From assembly GCA_027625205.1 (NCBI GenBank), contig JAQBVZ010000043.1:1-6422 (forward strand): DNA of 6,422 nucleotides. The letters run 5' to 3'. The first letter of the stretch is position 1. Each line of letters starts with the position of its first letter. The notes beneath the pieces are model-generated. The model made no database searches. It saw only the letters and a list, made by a program, of their open reading frames with translations, and had not been told where the DNA came from. Source of the stretch: Chloroflexota bacterium. Lineage in GTDB: Bacteria; Chloroflexota; Dehalococcoidia; Lucifugimonadales; Australimonadaceae. A program made the position numbers and the translations under genes. This document shows, one piece after another, positions 1 through 5,420 of this stretch.

Positions 1-240
1 CAACGCGGAGGGAAGGTTTGGATACGGGTATTCCCGCACAAATCAATCACCAAGAAGCCTGCGGAGACCCGGCAGGGTGGTGGTAAGGGTCCAGTGGAGG
101 AGTGGGTGGCCGTGGTCAGGCCAGGACGAGTATTGTATGAGGTTGGTGGGGTGTCTTCTGAGCTAGCGGTGGAAGCCCTGCGGCTTGCTGCACAGAAGCT
201 CCCAATTCTTACAAAGACAGTGTTCCGCACCGAGGCGTAA
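1..240 (+). CDS. rplP: 50S ribosomal protein L16, C-terminal part (cut by window start)
   Basis: The reading frame is open from base 1 and stops at TAA 238-240, giving the last 79 residues of a protein usually near 138 residues long. L16 is a 50S protein at the base of the central protuberance that helps position tRNA and contacts 23S rRNA. Family hallmarks seen are the [10 protein letters not shown] strand, the KKPAETR segment, the [22 protein letters not shown] block (split here as GGGKG, then EEWVAVV and PGRVLYE), and the C-terminal [10 protein letters not shown] helix. The arginine in [10 protein letters not shown] aligns with the arginine that is hydroxylated in E. coli L16; whether it is modified here cannot be seen. 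The start lies upstream of the window. It is followed after 27 nt by rpmC, the normal S10-operon order. The identification is near certain. Confidence 0.97.
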   Translation, partial: QRGGKVWIRVFPHKSITKKPAETRQGGGKGPVEEWVAVVRPGRVLYEVGGVSSELAVEALRLAAQKLPILTKTVFRTEA

Positions 241-267
241 ATCCCCGGTGCTGAGAGGTTAGACGTT

Positions 268-477
268 ATGCGCAGCAACGCCAGCCAATTTCGCGCCTTC
301 TCTGAGGAGAGGCTACGCGATGAAGAGGTCAACACCTATCGAGAGTTGTTGAACCTCAGATTCCGGTTGTCTACGCGTCAATTGGCCAACGCTGGTGAAC
401 TAAGCGCGGCCAAGCGTAGGTTGGCGCAGATCAAGACCGTGCTGCGAGAACGTGAATTGGCAGGAGTCCAGGCATGA
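268..477 (+). CDS. rpmC: 50S ribosomal protein L29
   Basis: This is a 69-residue protein, matching the usual 60-70 residues of L29, a small two-helix protein near the 50S peptide exit tunnel that contributes to the docking site for nascent-chain factors. Family features are the [14 protein letters not shown] helix and the C-terminal [15 protein letters not shown] helix, both close to consensus. The ATG at 268 is preceded by GAGAGG at 253-258 with 9 nt spacing, a convincing ribosome binding site. The N-terminus ([16 protein letters not shown]) is more divergent than the rest. The stop overlaps the start of rpsQ (ATGA, 474-477), which suggests translational coupling. It lies between rplP and rpsQ as expected. 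Confidence 0.96.
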   Translation: MRSNASQFRAFSEERLRDEEVNTYRELLNLRFRLSTRQLANAGELSAAKRRLAQIKTVLRERELAGVQA

Positions 478-1163
478 GTACGAAAACAGAGCTACGTAAA
501 GTCCGCGTGGGACGCGTCGTTAGCGACAAAATGGATAAGACCGTAGTGGTGGCCGTGGAACGACTCGTTAAGCACAGGCTGTACGGCAAAATGCTGAAGC
601 GCATCACTAAGTTCAAGGCCCACGATCAGGAAAACCAGTACCACGTGGGTGACATGGTACGTATTGTGGAGACGCGTCCGCTTTCCGCTACCAAGCGGTG
701 GCGCGTGTCGGAGGTAATTACGGTCAGCCGTTTGCCTGACGTCGCGCCTGTTGAGGTTGCCAGCACGGAAGTGCAGGCCCTTGAAGCAGAGGAGGCCGCT
801 GAAAAGGCTGAGGTCATCGCTGCGGCGGAAGAGACCCAAGCCAAGGTTACGGAAGTGGCTGAGGCTGTAGCTGAGCCGGAGCCTGAAGCGCCCCTCGCTG
901 AGACGGAACCCGAGCCTGTGGCAGAGGTTACAACTGTAGATGAAGAGCCGGAGGTTGAGGCTCTGGCCGAGGCCCCGGAGTCCGAAGAAGAGGCAGCTCC
1001 TGTTGAAGAGGCTCCCAAGCGCAAGCCCAGGGCCAAGGCAAAGCCAAAGGAACCCGAGGCTGAGGTAGCGATTGAAGAGCCGGCAGCAGAGGTGGAGACG
1101 CCTGAACCCGAAGCGGAGCAGGTGCCCGGTGATGAAACACCGGAGGAAGAGAAAGAGTCGTGA
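474..1163 (+). CDS. rpsQ: 30S ribosomal protein S17 with a long acidic C-terminal extension
   Basis: Residues 1-86 are a complete S17, a primary 16S rRNA-binding OB-fold protein of the 30S body. They include [15 protein letters not shown], the [18 protein letters not shown] segment and [20 protein letters not shown]17 normally ends about here (80-90 residues), but the frame stays open to residue 229. Residues 87-229 are low-complexity Ala/Glu/Pro/Val with about 47 acidic and 10 basic residues. Seven of the basic residues sit in one island at 181-192 ([12 protein letters not shown]). No fold is recognisable and the tail is probably disordered. The ATG at 474 has AGGAG at 462-466, spacing 7 nt, and overlaps the rpmC stop. 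The stop TGA (1161-1163) overlaps the rplN GTG. The tail leads directly into that overlap, which argues against a frameshift or missing stop. Function of the tail is unknown. Confidence 0.95.
   Translation: MSTKTELRKVRVGRVVSDKMDKTVVVAVERLVKHRLYGKMLKRITKFKAHDQENQYHVGDMVRIVETRPLSATKRWRVSEVITVSRLPDVAPVEVASTEVQALEAEEAAEKAEVIAAAEETQAKVTEVAEAVAEPEPEAPLAETEPEPVAEVTTVDEEPEVEALAEAPESEEEAAPVEEAPKRKPRAKAKPKEPEAEVAIEEPAAEVETPEPEAEQVPGDETPEEEKES
732..1160 (+). other. Acidic low-complexity tail of S17 (coding)
   Basis: This segment encodes S17 residues 87-229, rich in Ala, Glu, Pro and Val, with a single Lys/Arg island at 1014-1049. It contains no recognised domain, no predicted membrane segment and no cysteine. 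The boundary is my estimate from where S17 family similarity ends (after VITVSR). It continues in frame with no stop, and codon use looks like the neighbouring genes (GAG/GAA and GCC/GCT mixed). Confidence 0.85.
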
Positions 1164-1528
1164 TCCAGACCTTTACACGGCTTAACGTGGCCGACAATTC
1201 CGGCGCGAAAGAGATTATGTGCTTCAACGTACCGGGCGGCACCGGCAAACGGTACGCTCGCGTGGGTGATGTCATTGTTGGCTCTGTGAAAGAGGCCATA
1301 CCTGGCGCTGCGGTGAAGAAGGGCGAAATTGTTCGGGCGGTAGTGGTCCGCACAGCCGCCATGATTCGTCGGCCCGACGGCTCCAGCATCAAATTTGACG
1401 ATAATGCGGCAGTGCTGCTGACTGACAAAGACCTTCCCCGTGGCACCCGCATATTTGGCCCGGTTGCCAGGGAACTACGGGACCGTAACTACATGCGAAT
1501 TGTTTCTCTTGCCCCGGAGGTGCTATAG
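1160..1528 (+). CDS. rplN: 50S ribosomal protein L14
   Basis: The product is 122 residues, exactly the typical L14 length. L14 is a five-stranded beta-barrel protein on the 50S interface side; it contacts 16S rRNA in an intersubunit bridge and forms the docking surface for the silencing factor RsfS. Conserved blocks include the N-terminal [55 protein letters not shown] and the C-terminal [14 protein letters not shown] and [11 protein letters not shown]. Translation begins at GTG 1160, overlapping the rpsQ stop by 4 nt (GTGA); the family N-terminus MIQTFT fixes this start. A GGAGG at 1142-1146 lies 13 nt upstream, inside the rpsQ tail, so coupling to rpsQ translation is likely. In E. coli this gene opens the separate spc operon; here there is no space for a promoter gap. 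Confidence 0.97.
   Translation: MIQTFTRLNVADNSGAKEIMCFNVPGGTGKRYARVGDVIVGSVKEAIPGAAVKKGEIVRAVVVRTAAMIRRPDGSSIKFDDNAAVLLTDKDLPRGTRIFGPVARELRDRNYMRIVSLAPEVL
1516..1520 (+). promoter_or_regulatory. Ribosome binding site of rplX
   Basis: GGAGG lies 10 nt before the rplX ATG, within the last codons of rplN (the PEV codons of its C-terminus). It supports the start at 1531. Confidence 0.7.
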
Positions 1529-1530
1529 CC

Positions 1531-1854
1531 ATGGCTTCTCGCGTAAGACATGATGACATGGTGCAGGTGATCCGCGGTAGGGACAAAGGCAAGCGCGGCA
1601 AGGTGCAACGGGTGGACCTGAAGGATAGTATGGTCCATGTTGAGGGCGTTAACATAGTGAAGCGCCACCTTAAGGCCGGGGCGCAGGGCGCTAACAGCCA
1701 GGGCGGCATCATCGCCCAGGAAAAGCCCATGGGCCTATGGAGTGTGATGCTGGTGTGTCCCAATTGTGACAAGCCAACTAGAGTAGGTTATCAAGTGCTG
1801 GCCGATGGCACGAAATCGAGGGTCTGTAAGCGATGCGACCAGACGATCAGTTAG
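1531..1854 (+). CDS. rplX: 50S ribosomal protein L24, zinc-ribbon type
   Basis: This is a 107-residue L24, an assembly-initiating 23S rRNA-binding protein near the exit tunnel. The N-terminal KOW motif is clear (DDMVQVIRGRDKGKRGKVQRV, residues 8-28), followed by VEGVNIVKRHLK and the SQGGIIAQEKP loop. The C-terminal part has four cysteines as two CxxC pairs (C76/C79 in CPNC and C99/C102 in CKRC) flanking KPTRVGYQVL. This is the zinc-ribbon arrangement known in many bacterial L24 proteins and is intact here. The ATG at 1531 follows the rplN stop by 2 nt. The 3' end overlaps the proposed rplE start by 22 nt. The length and sequence are normal. Confidence 0.97.
   Translation: MASRVRHDDMVQVIRGRDKGKRGKVQRVDLKDSMVHVEGVNIVKRHLKAGAQGANSQGGIIAQEKPMGLWSVMLVCPNCDKPTRVGYQVLADGTKSRVCKRCDQTIS
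1818..1822 (+). promoter_or_regulatory. Candidate ribosome binding site of extended rplE
   Basis: GAGGG lies 10 nt before the ATG at 1833, inside the end of rplX. It is a moderate match, but better than anything upstream of the downstream alternative ATG at 2169. It therefore supports translation of the long N-terminal extension of L5. Confidence 0.45.
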
Positions 1855-2168
1855 AACAACCAGGCGAAGAGCCACAGGTGGATGAATCCGCCGCAGAGTT
1901 GCCAGAGGCGCAAGCAGTTACAAAGACTGCCGCTCCGAAGGCTGCCAAAAGCAAAGCTGCAGCTGCACCCAAGAGCGCTCCAAAGCGCAAGGCGGCTGAA
2001 ACGGCCAAGGCTCCGGCCAAGACCGCAAAGCCCCGCGCAACTGCCGCCGGTGGTGCGCGCAAAGCTGCTGCGGCAAAAGCAGTTGCGGCAACGGAAGCTG
2101 TCGCTGATGAGGTTGCATCCGTTGAAGAGAAGAAGCCCGCCGCCAAGGCAAAGGCAGGCCGCAACAAG
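1833..2168 (+). other. Histone-H1-like N-terminal extension of L5 (coding)
   Basis: This segment encodes L5 residues 1-112. It is dominated by Ala, Lys and Pro, with AAPK, APKR and AKPR-like short motifs but no strict repeat period. It has an acidic head, a basic centre and a mixed linker. It is probably disordered. It is open throughout in the L5 frame; a second open + frame across 1882-2172 is a compositional by-product (Leu/Arg/Gln-rich). Confidence 0.75.
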
Positions 2169-2738
2169 ATGACGCCTCGTCCCCTTCCCCGGTTGCTTGC
2201 GCGGTTCCGGGAGGAGATTCAGCCGGCGCTGGTCCGTGAATTCAGCTATAAGAGCCCCATGCAAGTACCCCAGGTGAAAAAGGTGGTGCTGAACATGGGA
2301 CTTGGTGAGGCCCTGACCAATGCTCGCGCGTTGGAGAAGGCCACTGAGCACATGACTATCATCGCCGGTCAGAAGGTGATGGTCACCAAAGCCCGAAAGT
2401 CGATAGCGACTTTCAAGATACGGGAAGGCATGTCCATTGGCTGCATGGTTACGCTTCGGGGCCACCGGATGTATGAGTTCCTTGACCGGCTATTGAATGT
2501 GGCGCTTCCGCGTATCCGGGACTTCCGTGGCGTGCCCCGCTACAGCTTTGATGGCAACGGAAACTACTCTCTGGGCCTCAAGGAACAGATTGTGTTTCCG
2601 GAGATTGACTACAGTGTTGTTGACCGCATCCGTGGGTTCCAGGTAGTGATTACCACGTCGGCCAAGAGTGACCAAGAGGGGATGCGGTTGTTGGAGTTGA
2701 TGGGCATGCCGTTCACCAGAGAACCCCAGGCCAATTAG
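1833..2738 (+). CDS. rplE: 50S ribosomal protein L5 with an Ala/Lys-rich N-terminal extension
   Basis: Residues 113-301 are a full L5 (usually about 180 residues), which binds 5S rRNA in the central protuberance and forms a bridge to S13 in the 30S head. Hallmarks are [22 protein letters not shown] (split around MQVPQV and [10 protein letters not shown]), [52 protein letters not shown], and the C-terminal ELMGMPF. Before it lie about 112 extra residues. Residues 1-30 are acidic (9 Asp/Glu, 1 Arg). Residues 31-82 carry 15 Lys/Arg and one Glu in an Ala/Pro background, like histone H1 tails. A short acidic patch (88-99) and a [12 protein letters not shown] linker follow. The start chosen is ATG 1833, overlapping rplX by 22 nt. 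The alternative ATG 2169 would give a normal 189-residue L5 but would leave about 314 nt non-coding in an otherwise gapless operon, and has no good binding site. Confidence 0.9.
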   Translation: MRPDDQLEQPGEEPQVDESAAELPEAQAVTKTAAPKAAKSKAAAAPKSAPKRKAAETAKAPAKTAKPRATAAGGARKAAAAKAVAATEAVADEVASVEEKKPAAKAKAGRNKMTPRPLPRLLARFREEIQPALVREFSYKSPMQVPQVKKVVLNMGLGEALTNARALEKATEHMTIIAGQKVMVTKARKSIATFKIREGMSIGCMVTLRGHRMYEFLDRLLNVALPRIRDFRGVPRYSFDGNGNYSLGLKEQIVFPEIDYSVVDRIRGFQVVITTSAKSDQEGMRLLELMGMPFTREPQAN

Positions 2739-2758
2739 GACCAGGAATACGGAGAACT

Positions 2759-2944
2759 ATGGCCAAGACAAGTAAAATTGCCAAGTGGAAAAAGGAACCT
2801 CGCTTCAAGGTGCGTGCCATGAACCGGTGCAACCGGTGTGCACGGCCTCGGGCGTACATTCGTTACTTTGGGCTTTGCCGCATCTGTTTCCGGAAGATGG
2901 CCCTTGAGGGTCTGCTGCCGGGCGTGCGGAAGGCCAGTTGGTAA
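2759..2944 (+). CDS. rpsN: 30S ribosomal protein S14, zinc-binding type (type Z)
   Basis: The product is 61 residues, the standard length of the short zinc-containing S14 (the zinc-free type is about 100 residues). S14 binds the 3' domain of 16S rRNA in the 30S head. Residues C24, C27, C40 and C43 form the zinc site (CNRC and CRIC). The start [12 protein letters not shown], the [12 protein letters not shown] segment and the C-terminal [11 protein letters not shown] match the family closely. The ATG at 2759 has GGAG at 2751-2754 (spacing 4, rather tight) and AGGA at 2743-2746 (spacing 12). It sits between rplE and rpsH, its normal place. There is no extension, in contrast to the gene before it. 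Confidence 0.97.
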   Translation: MAKTSKIAKWKKEPRFKVRAMNRCNRCARPRAYIRYFGLCRICFRKMALEGLLPGVRKASW

Positions 2945-2953
2945 ACAGGACTT

Positions 2954-2959
2954 AGGAGG
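2954..2959 (+). promoter_or_regulatory. Ribosome binding site of rpsH
   Basis: A complete AGGAGG lies in the 27-nt gap between rpsN and rpsH, 12 nt before the ATG at 2972. It is one of the strongest Shine-Dalgarno sites in the window, although the spacing is long. Confidence 0.7.
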
Positions 2960-2971
2960 CAGCGCAGCAAG

Positions 2972-3370
2972 ATGCCCGTCACAGATCCTATAGCAGACAT
3001 GCTGACGCGTGTGCGGAACGCGCTTATGGTGCAGCACCCCGTTGTGGAAATGCCGTCATCCAAGGCCAAAGTGGCCTTGACGGACATCCTCAAGCGGGAA
3101 GGCTACATCTCCGACTTTGAGGTGGTGAAGACCAAACCTCAAGATGTATTGCGGCTGCGTCTGCGTTATGCAGATGACAAGGCCCCCGCTATCACTGGGC
3201 TCAAGCGAGTGAGCAAGCCCGGCCTGCGGATTCACGTACAGAGAAATGAGGTCCCCCGCTTCTACGGAGGCGTGGGCATCTCCATTATGTCGACCTCCCA
3301 CGGCATTATGACGGGCCAGGAGGCATGGCGAAAGGGCGTCGGCGGCGAGCTGATGTGTTATGTATGGTAG
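2972..3370 (+). CDS. rpsH: 30S ribosomal protein S8
   Basis: This is a 132-residue S8, within the usual 130-134. S8 is a primary binder of the central domain of 16S rRNA (helix 21) and an early assembly protein of the 30S platform. Seen are the N-terminal DPIADMLTRVRNAL, the PSSKAKVALTDILKREGYI helix region, LKRVSKPGLRIHV, VPRFYGGVGISIMSTSHGIMT (split at GGVGI) and the C-terminal GVGGELMCYVW. The STSHG loop and YVW end are strongly conserved RNA-binding features. In E. coli S8 is the translational repressor of the spc operon through a site near the rplE start. Here that region is coding for the L5 extension, and I cannot identify an S8-binding hairpin by eye. Length and composition are normal. 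Confidence 0.97.
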   Translation: MPVTDPIADMLTRVRNALMVQHPVVEMPSSKAKVALTDILKREGYISDFEVVKTKPQDVLRLRLRYADDKAPAITGLKRVSKPGLRIHVQRNEVPRFYGGVGISIMSTSHGIMTGQEAWRKGVGGELMCYVW

Positions 3371-3373
3371 GAG
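3369..3373 (+). promoter_or_regulatory. Ribosome binding site of rplF (fixes its GTG start)
   Basis: AGGAG overlaps the rpsH stop codon and lies 6 nt before GTG 3380. With the conserved L6 N-terminus it identifies GTG as the start codon. Confidence 0.7.
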
Positions 3374-3379
3374 AATTAC

Positions 3380-3916
3380 GTGTCACGAGTAGGTAGAAAA
3401 CCAATCCCCATCCCGTCAGGTGTCACCGTTGAGGTGGCTGGCGCGTCAGTGACAGTTAAAGGGAGTAACGGGACCCTGGTCCAACCGTTCAATCCAGACC
3501 TTACGGTCCGGGTTGAGGATGGCAATGTCTTGGTGGAACGACCGGATGACCGCCGAGACCACCGCGCGCTCCACGGACTCACCCGTGCGCTCATTGCCAA
3601 TATGATGGTTGGCGTAAGTCAGGGCTTCACCAAGTCCCTGGAAATTGTGGGATACCGCTGTCAGCAGACGGGCACCGGCGTGACGTTGCAGGTGGGGTAT
3701 AGTCACAACTTGGAAATGAAACCATTGGAGGGCGTCCAAATTGAGGTGGAGGGCAACAACCGCATCCACATTCGGGGCGCTGACAAGCAAGCGGTGGGGC
3801 AGGTGGCTGCGCTAATCCGGGCCGTCCGCCCGCCGGACGCTTACAAAGGCAAGGGAATACGTTACACAGGCGAAGTGGTCCGGCTGAAGGCCGGGAAGTC
3901 GGCGGGGAGAGGATAA
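3380..3916 (+). CDS. rplF: 50S ribosomal protein L6
   Basis: The product is 178 residues, the typical L6 length. L6 sits beside the sarcin-ricin loop and L7/L12 stalk base and affects elongation-factor action. The protein has the two-domain layout of the family: an N-terminal [15 protein letters not shown] leading into a beta-rich first domain, then [38 protein letters not shown], and the second-domain signature [19 protein letters not shown] near the C-terminus. Translation starts at GTG 3380, supported by AGGAG 6 nt upstream and by the family N-terminus. It begins 9 nt after rpsH and ends 4 nt before rplR. Nothing is unusual about it. Confidence 0.97.
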   Translation: MSRVGRKPIPIPSGVTVEVAGASVTVKGSNGTLVQPFNPDLTVRVEDGNVLVERPDDRRDHRALHGLTRALIANMMVGVSQGFTKSLEIVGYRCQQTGTGVTLQVGYSHNLEMKPLEGVQIEVEGNNRIHIRGADKQAVGQVAALIRAVRPPDAYKGKGIRYTGEVVRLKAGKSAGRG

Positions 3917-3920
3917 AGCT

Positions 3921-4283
3921 ATGCCACGAGTGAAAACCCCATGGCAGGCCAGGCGCGTCCGTCACATGCGGCTACGCGGACATCTGGAAGGCACGCCTGA
4001 GCGACCGCGCCTCTGCGTGTTTCGCAGTGGCCGCCATACCTATGCGCAAGTTATTGATGATGCTCGCGGCCACACCTTGGCCGCGGCCAGCACGTTGGAG
4101 GCTGGCGTCCGGGGCCAGAGCGTCCCAAAGACAGACGTGGCCCGGCAGGTGGGTAAATTGGTGGCTGAACGAGCCAAGGCCGTTGGAGTGACCAAGGTTG
4201 TGTTTGACCGGGGCGGGTATCGATACCACGGGCGTGTCAAAGAGCTCGCGGATGCCGCCCGGGAGGAAGGCTTGACGTTTTGA
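3921..4283 (+). CDS. rplR: 50S ribosomal protein L18
   Basis: The product is 120 residues, the normal bacterial length. L18 binds 5S rRNA together with L5 and brings it into the central protuberance. Conserved stretches are [21 protein letters not shown] near the start (basic RNA-binding region), [21 protein letters not shown], the [23 protein letters not shown] segment and [19 protein letters not shown] at the C-terminus. The ATG at 3921 is preceded by GAGAGG at 3907-3912, spacing 8 nt, overlapping the end of rplF. Its stop TGA (4281-4283) overlaps the ATG of rpsE by one base (TGATG), a common coupling arrangement. The partner L5 in this same window carries the unusual N-terminal extension; L18 itself has none. 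Confidence 0.97.
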   Translation: MPRVKTPWQARRVRHMRLRGHLEGTPERPRLCVFRSGRHTYAQVIDDARGHTLAAASTLEAGVRGQSVPKTDVARQVGKLVAERAKAVGVTKVVFDRGGYRYHGRVKELADAAREEGLTF

Positions 4284-5200
4284 TGCAGGGCAGGGGTTCG
4301 GATAACAGGTTTGACCAGGACGACTCCGGTCTTATTGAGAAGGTAGTTCAAATCCGCCGTGTGGCCAAGGTGGTCAAGGGCGGACGCCATTTGACCTTCA
4401 ATGCCATGGTGGTTATTGGTGACGGCCACGGCAAGGTTGGCTTGGGTATGGGCAAGGGTGTTGCAGTACCGGACGCTGTTCGGAAGGGCGTTGCAATAGC
4501 CAAGAAGGCCATGATTGATGTTCCTATGCATGGCAGCACCATTCCGCATGCAGTCCATGTGAAGTATGGCGCGTCCAAGGTGCTCATGAAGCCCGCTACT
4601 ACTGGTGCTGGCATCATTGCCGGAGGCGCCGTCCGCGCTGTCATGGAAGTGGCAGGCATCAAGGACGTATCAGCCAAGGCTTTGGGAAGCCGGAACCCAA
4701 TTAACGTGGTGAAGGCCACAGTGGCCGGCCTACAAATGCTACGTCCCTTGAAGGGCGTACCTGTGCCCCCATCGCCCGCTGAGGCGGCGACCCCTCGACG
4801 TACCGAGAGAGCCCCCGCTGCTGTGCCCGTTGAGGCCCCGGTTGCGACTCCCGAGCCAGTGGTTGCGGAAGTTGCCACGCCAGAAACTCCTGAGACCGCT
4901 GTTCCCGAAGCGGTGGTGCCTGAGGTTGTGGCAGAAGCAGCAGCCCCTGAAGAGCCGATTGCAGAGGCAGCTCCAGTTGCAGAAGCGGTGACAGAAGAAG
5001 CCACCGCTCCTGAGGCAGCAGCCCCTGAAGAGCCGGTTGCAGCGGCAGCTCCTGCTGAGGAAGCGGTGGCAAAAGAAGCCCCCGCTCCTGAGGCGGTAGC
5101 GCCTGAAGAGCCGGTCGCAGAGGTCGCTCCTGTTGAGGAAGCGGCGCAAGAAGAGGCTGAGGCCACTGATGAAGTCGAGGAGAGTAAGGACAATGGCTAA
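4283..5200 (+). CDS. rpsE: 30S ribosomal protein S5 with a long Ala/Pro/Glu-rich C-terminal extension
   Basis: Residues 1 to about 157 are a complete S5, which lies at the mRNA entry side and neck of the 30S subunit and affects decoding fidelity. Hallmarks are the spectinomycin-loop region [66 protein letters not shown] and [16 protein letters not shown]. The family usually ends near 160-175 residues; here the frame runs to 305. Residues 160-305 hold about 36 acidic and 5 basic residues in an Ala/Pro/Val/Glu background and include three consecutive 26-residue repeats (221-298). I chose ATG 4283, which forms TGATG with the rplR stop. A TTG one codon earlier (4280) is in frame but less likely. 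GGAGG at 4262-4266 and AAGG at 4267-4270 lie upstream. The stop overlaps rpmD by 8 nt. Confidence 0.95.
   Translation: MQGRGSDNRFDQDDSGLIEKVVQIRRVAKVVKGGRHLTFNAMVVIGDGHGKVGLGMGKGVAVPDAVRKGVAIAKKAMIDVPMHGSTIPHAVHVKYGASKVLMKPATTGAGIIAGGAVRAVMEVAGIKDVSAKALGSRNPINVVKATVAGLQMLRPLKGVPVPPSPAEAATPRRTERAPAAVPVEAPVATPEPVVAEVATPETPETAVPEAVVPEVVAEAAAPEEPIAEAAPVAEAVTEEATAPEAAAPEEPVAAAAPAEEAVAKEAPAPEAVAPEEPVAEVAPVEEAAQEEAEATDEVEESKDNG
4943..5176 (+). repeat. Three in-frame 78-bp tandem repeats within rpsE
   Basis: Units are 4943-5020, 5021-5098 and 5099-5176, each encoding 26 residues that begin APEEP(I/V)A. By hand alignment units 1 and 2 match at 67 of 78 bases and units 2 and 3 at 57 of 78, with divergence concentrated at the 3' end of unit 3. 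The similarity extends to the DNA, including third codon positions in the first five codons, which points to fairly recent tandem duplication rather than only amino-acid bias. Confidence 0.85.
5177..5182 (+). promoter_or_regulatory. Ribosome binding site of rpmD (decides its start)
   Basis: GAGGAG lies 10 nt before ATG 5193, inside the end of rpsE. Together with the family N-terminus MAKLRI it selects 5193 over an in-frame ATG at 5133. Confidence 0.65.
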
Positions 5201-5420
5201 GCTCCGCATCAAACAGGTCCGGAGCCTGATTGGCTACGAACGAGACCAGCGCCGGACAGTCAGGGCGCTGGGACTGCGACGTATACGGGACTCAGTCATA
5301 CATGAAGACTCCCCCACCATCATGGGGATGCTGCATAAAGTGCGTCACCTGGTAGAGGTGGAACCCGCGTCAGAAGAAGAGCAGCCCCGGAAGAGAAGGT
5401 CCAGCAATGCAAGCGCATGA
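5193..5420 (+). CDS. rpmD: 50S ribosomal protein L30
   Basis: The product is 75 residues; the L30 core of about 60 residues is complete. L30 is a small non-essential 50S protein on the solvent side that contacts 23S rRNA. The core shows [13 protein letters not shown], the [18 protein letters not shown] helix, and the C-terminal [12 protein letters not shown] strand, all close to the family pattern. About 16 residues ([19 protein letters not shown]) extend beyond the usual end as a charged Ser/Arg/Glu tail; the last codons overlap rplO by 14 nt. The start at 5193 overlaps the rpsE stop by 8 nt. An in-frame ATG at 5133 would add 20 arginine/lysine-rich residues that are a frame-shifted reading of the S5 tail, so I reject it. 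Confidence 0.95.
   Translation: MAKLRIKQVRSLIGYERDQRRTVRALGLRRIRDSVIHEDSPTIMGMLHKVRHLVEVEPASEEEQPRKRRSSNASA

Larger units (their letters stand above)
4760..5197 (+). other. Acidic Ala/Pro/Glu-rich tail of S5 (coding)
   Basis: This segment encodes S5 residues 160-305. Its first part has a short basic cluster (PRRTER, residues 171-176) and then PxxA/PE-rich sequence. The last two thirds are mostly tandem repeats, ending in a more acidic tip ([16 protein letters not shown]). No fold, cysteine or membrane segment is seen, and it is probably disordered. The boundary is an estimate from the end of S5 family similarity. Confidence 0.85.

Noticed and set aside
241..267. Promoter or terminator between rplP and rpmC
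   Set aside because: The 27-nt gap holds only a ribosome binding site; there is no room for a promoter and no hairpin with a T run.
474..1163. S17 tail as an assembly error or a separate fused gene
   Set aside because: The tail is in frame, lacks stops, has codon use like its neighbours and ends in a typical 4-nt overlap with rplN. No separate domain is recognisable.
928..1452. 174-codon open frame on the - strand across the rpsQ tail and rplN
   Set aside because: It is a Leu/Pro/Gln-rich shadow of the Glu/Ala-rich S17 tail and of L14, with no recognisable family and no binding site of note.
1882..2172. 96-codon + strand open frame within the L5 extension
   Set aside because: It is a +1-shifted reading of the Ala/Lys-rich codons giving Leu/Arg/Gln/Pro runs. 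The rplE frame continues into the L5 core, and this one does not.
1851..2465. 204-codon open frame on the - strand opposite rplE
   Set aside because: It is a shadow of the L5 extension and core, rich in Cys/Gly/Leu/Ser, with no family resemblance.
4280..4282. TTG as the rpsE start codon
   Set aside because: It is possible, but the adjacent ATG 4283 is a stronger start codon and forms a standard TGATG overlap with rplR. The difference is one residue.
4943..5176. CRISPR array or intergenic repeat
   Set aside because: The units are directly adjacent without spacers, are exact multiples of three, and lie in frame within rpsE, so this is a coding tandem repeat.
5133..5192. Upstream ATG for a 95-residue L30
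   Set aside because: The added 20 residues are a frame-shifted reading of the S5 tail. L30 proteins start MAKL-like at 5193, where a GAGGAG site is correctly spaced.
4348..5193. Long open frame of 281 codons on the - strand opposite rpsE
   Set aside because: It reads as Ala/Ser/Thr/Gly low-complexity sequence antisense to the S5 core and its Ala/Glu/Pro repeats. The opposite strand encodes a clear, conserved S5, so this is a compositional shadow.
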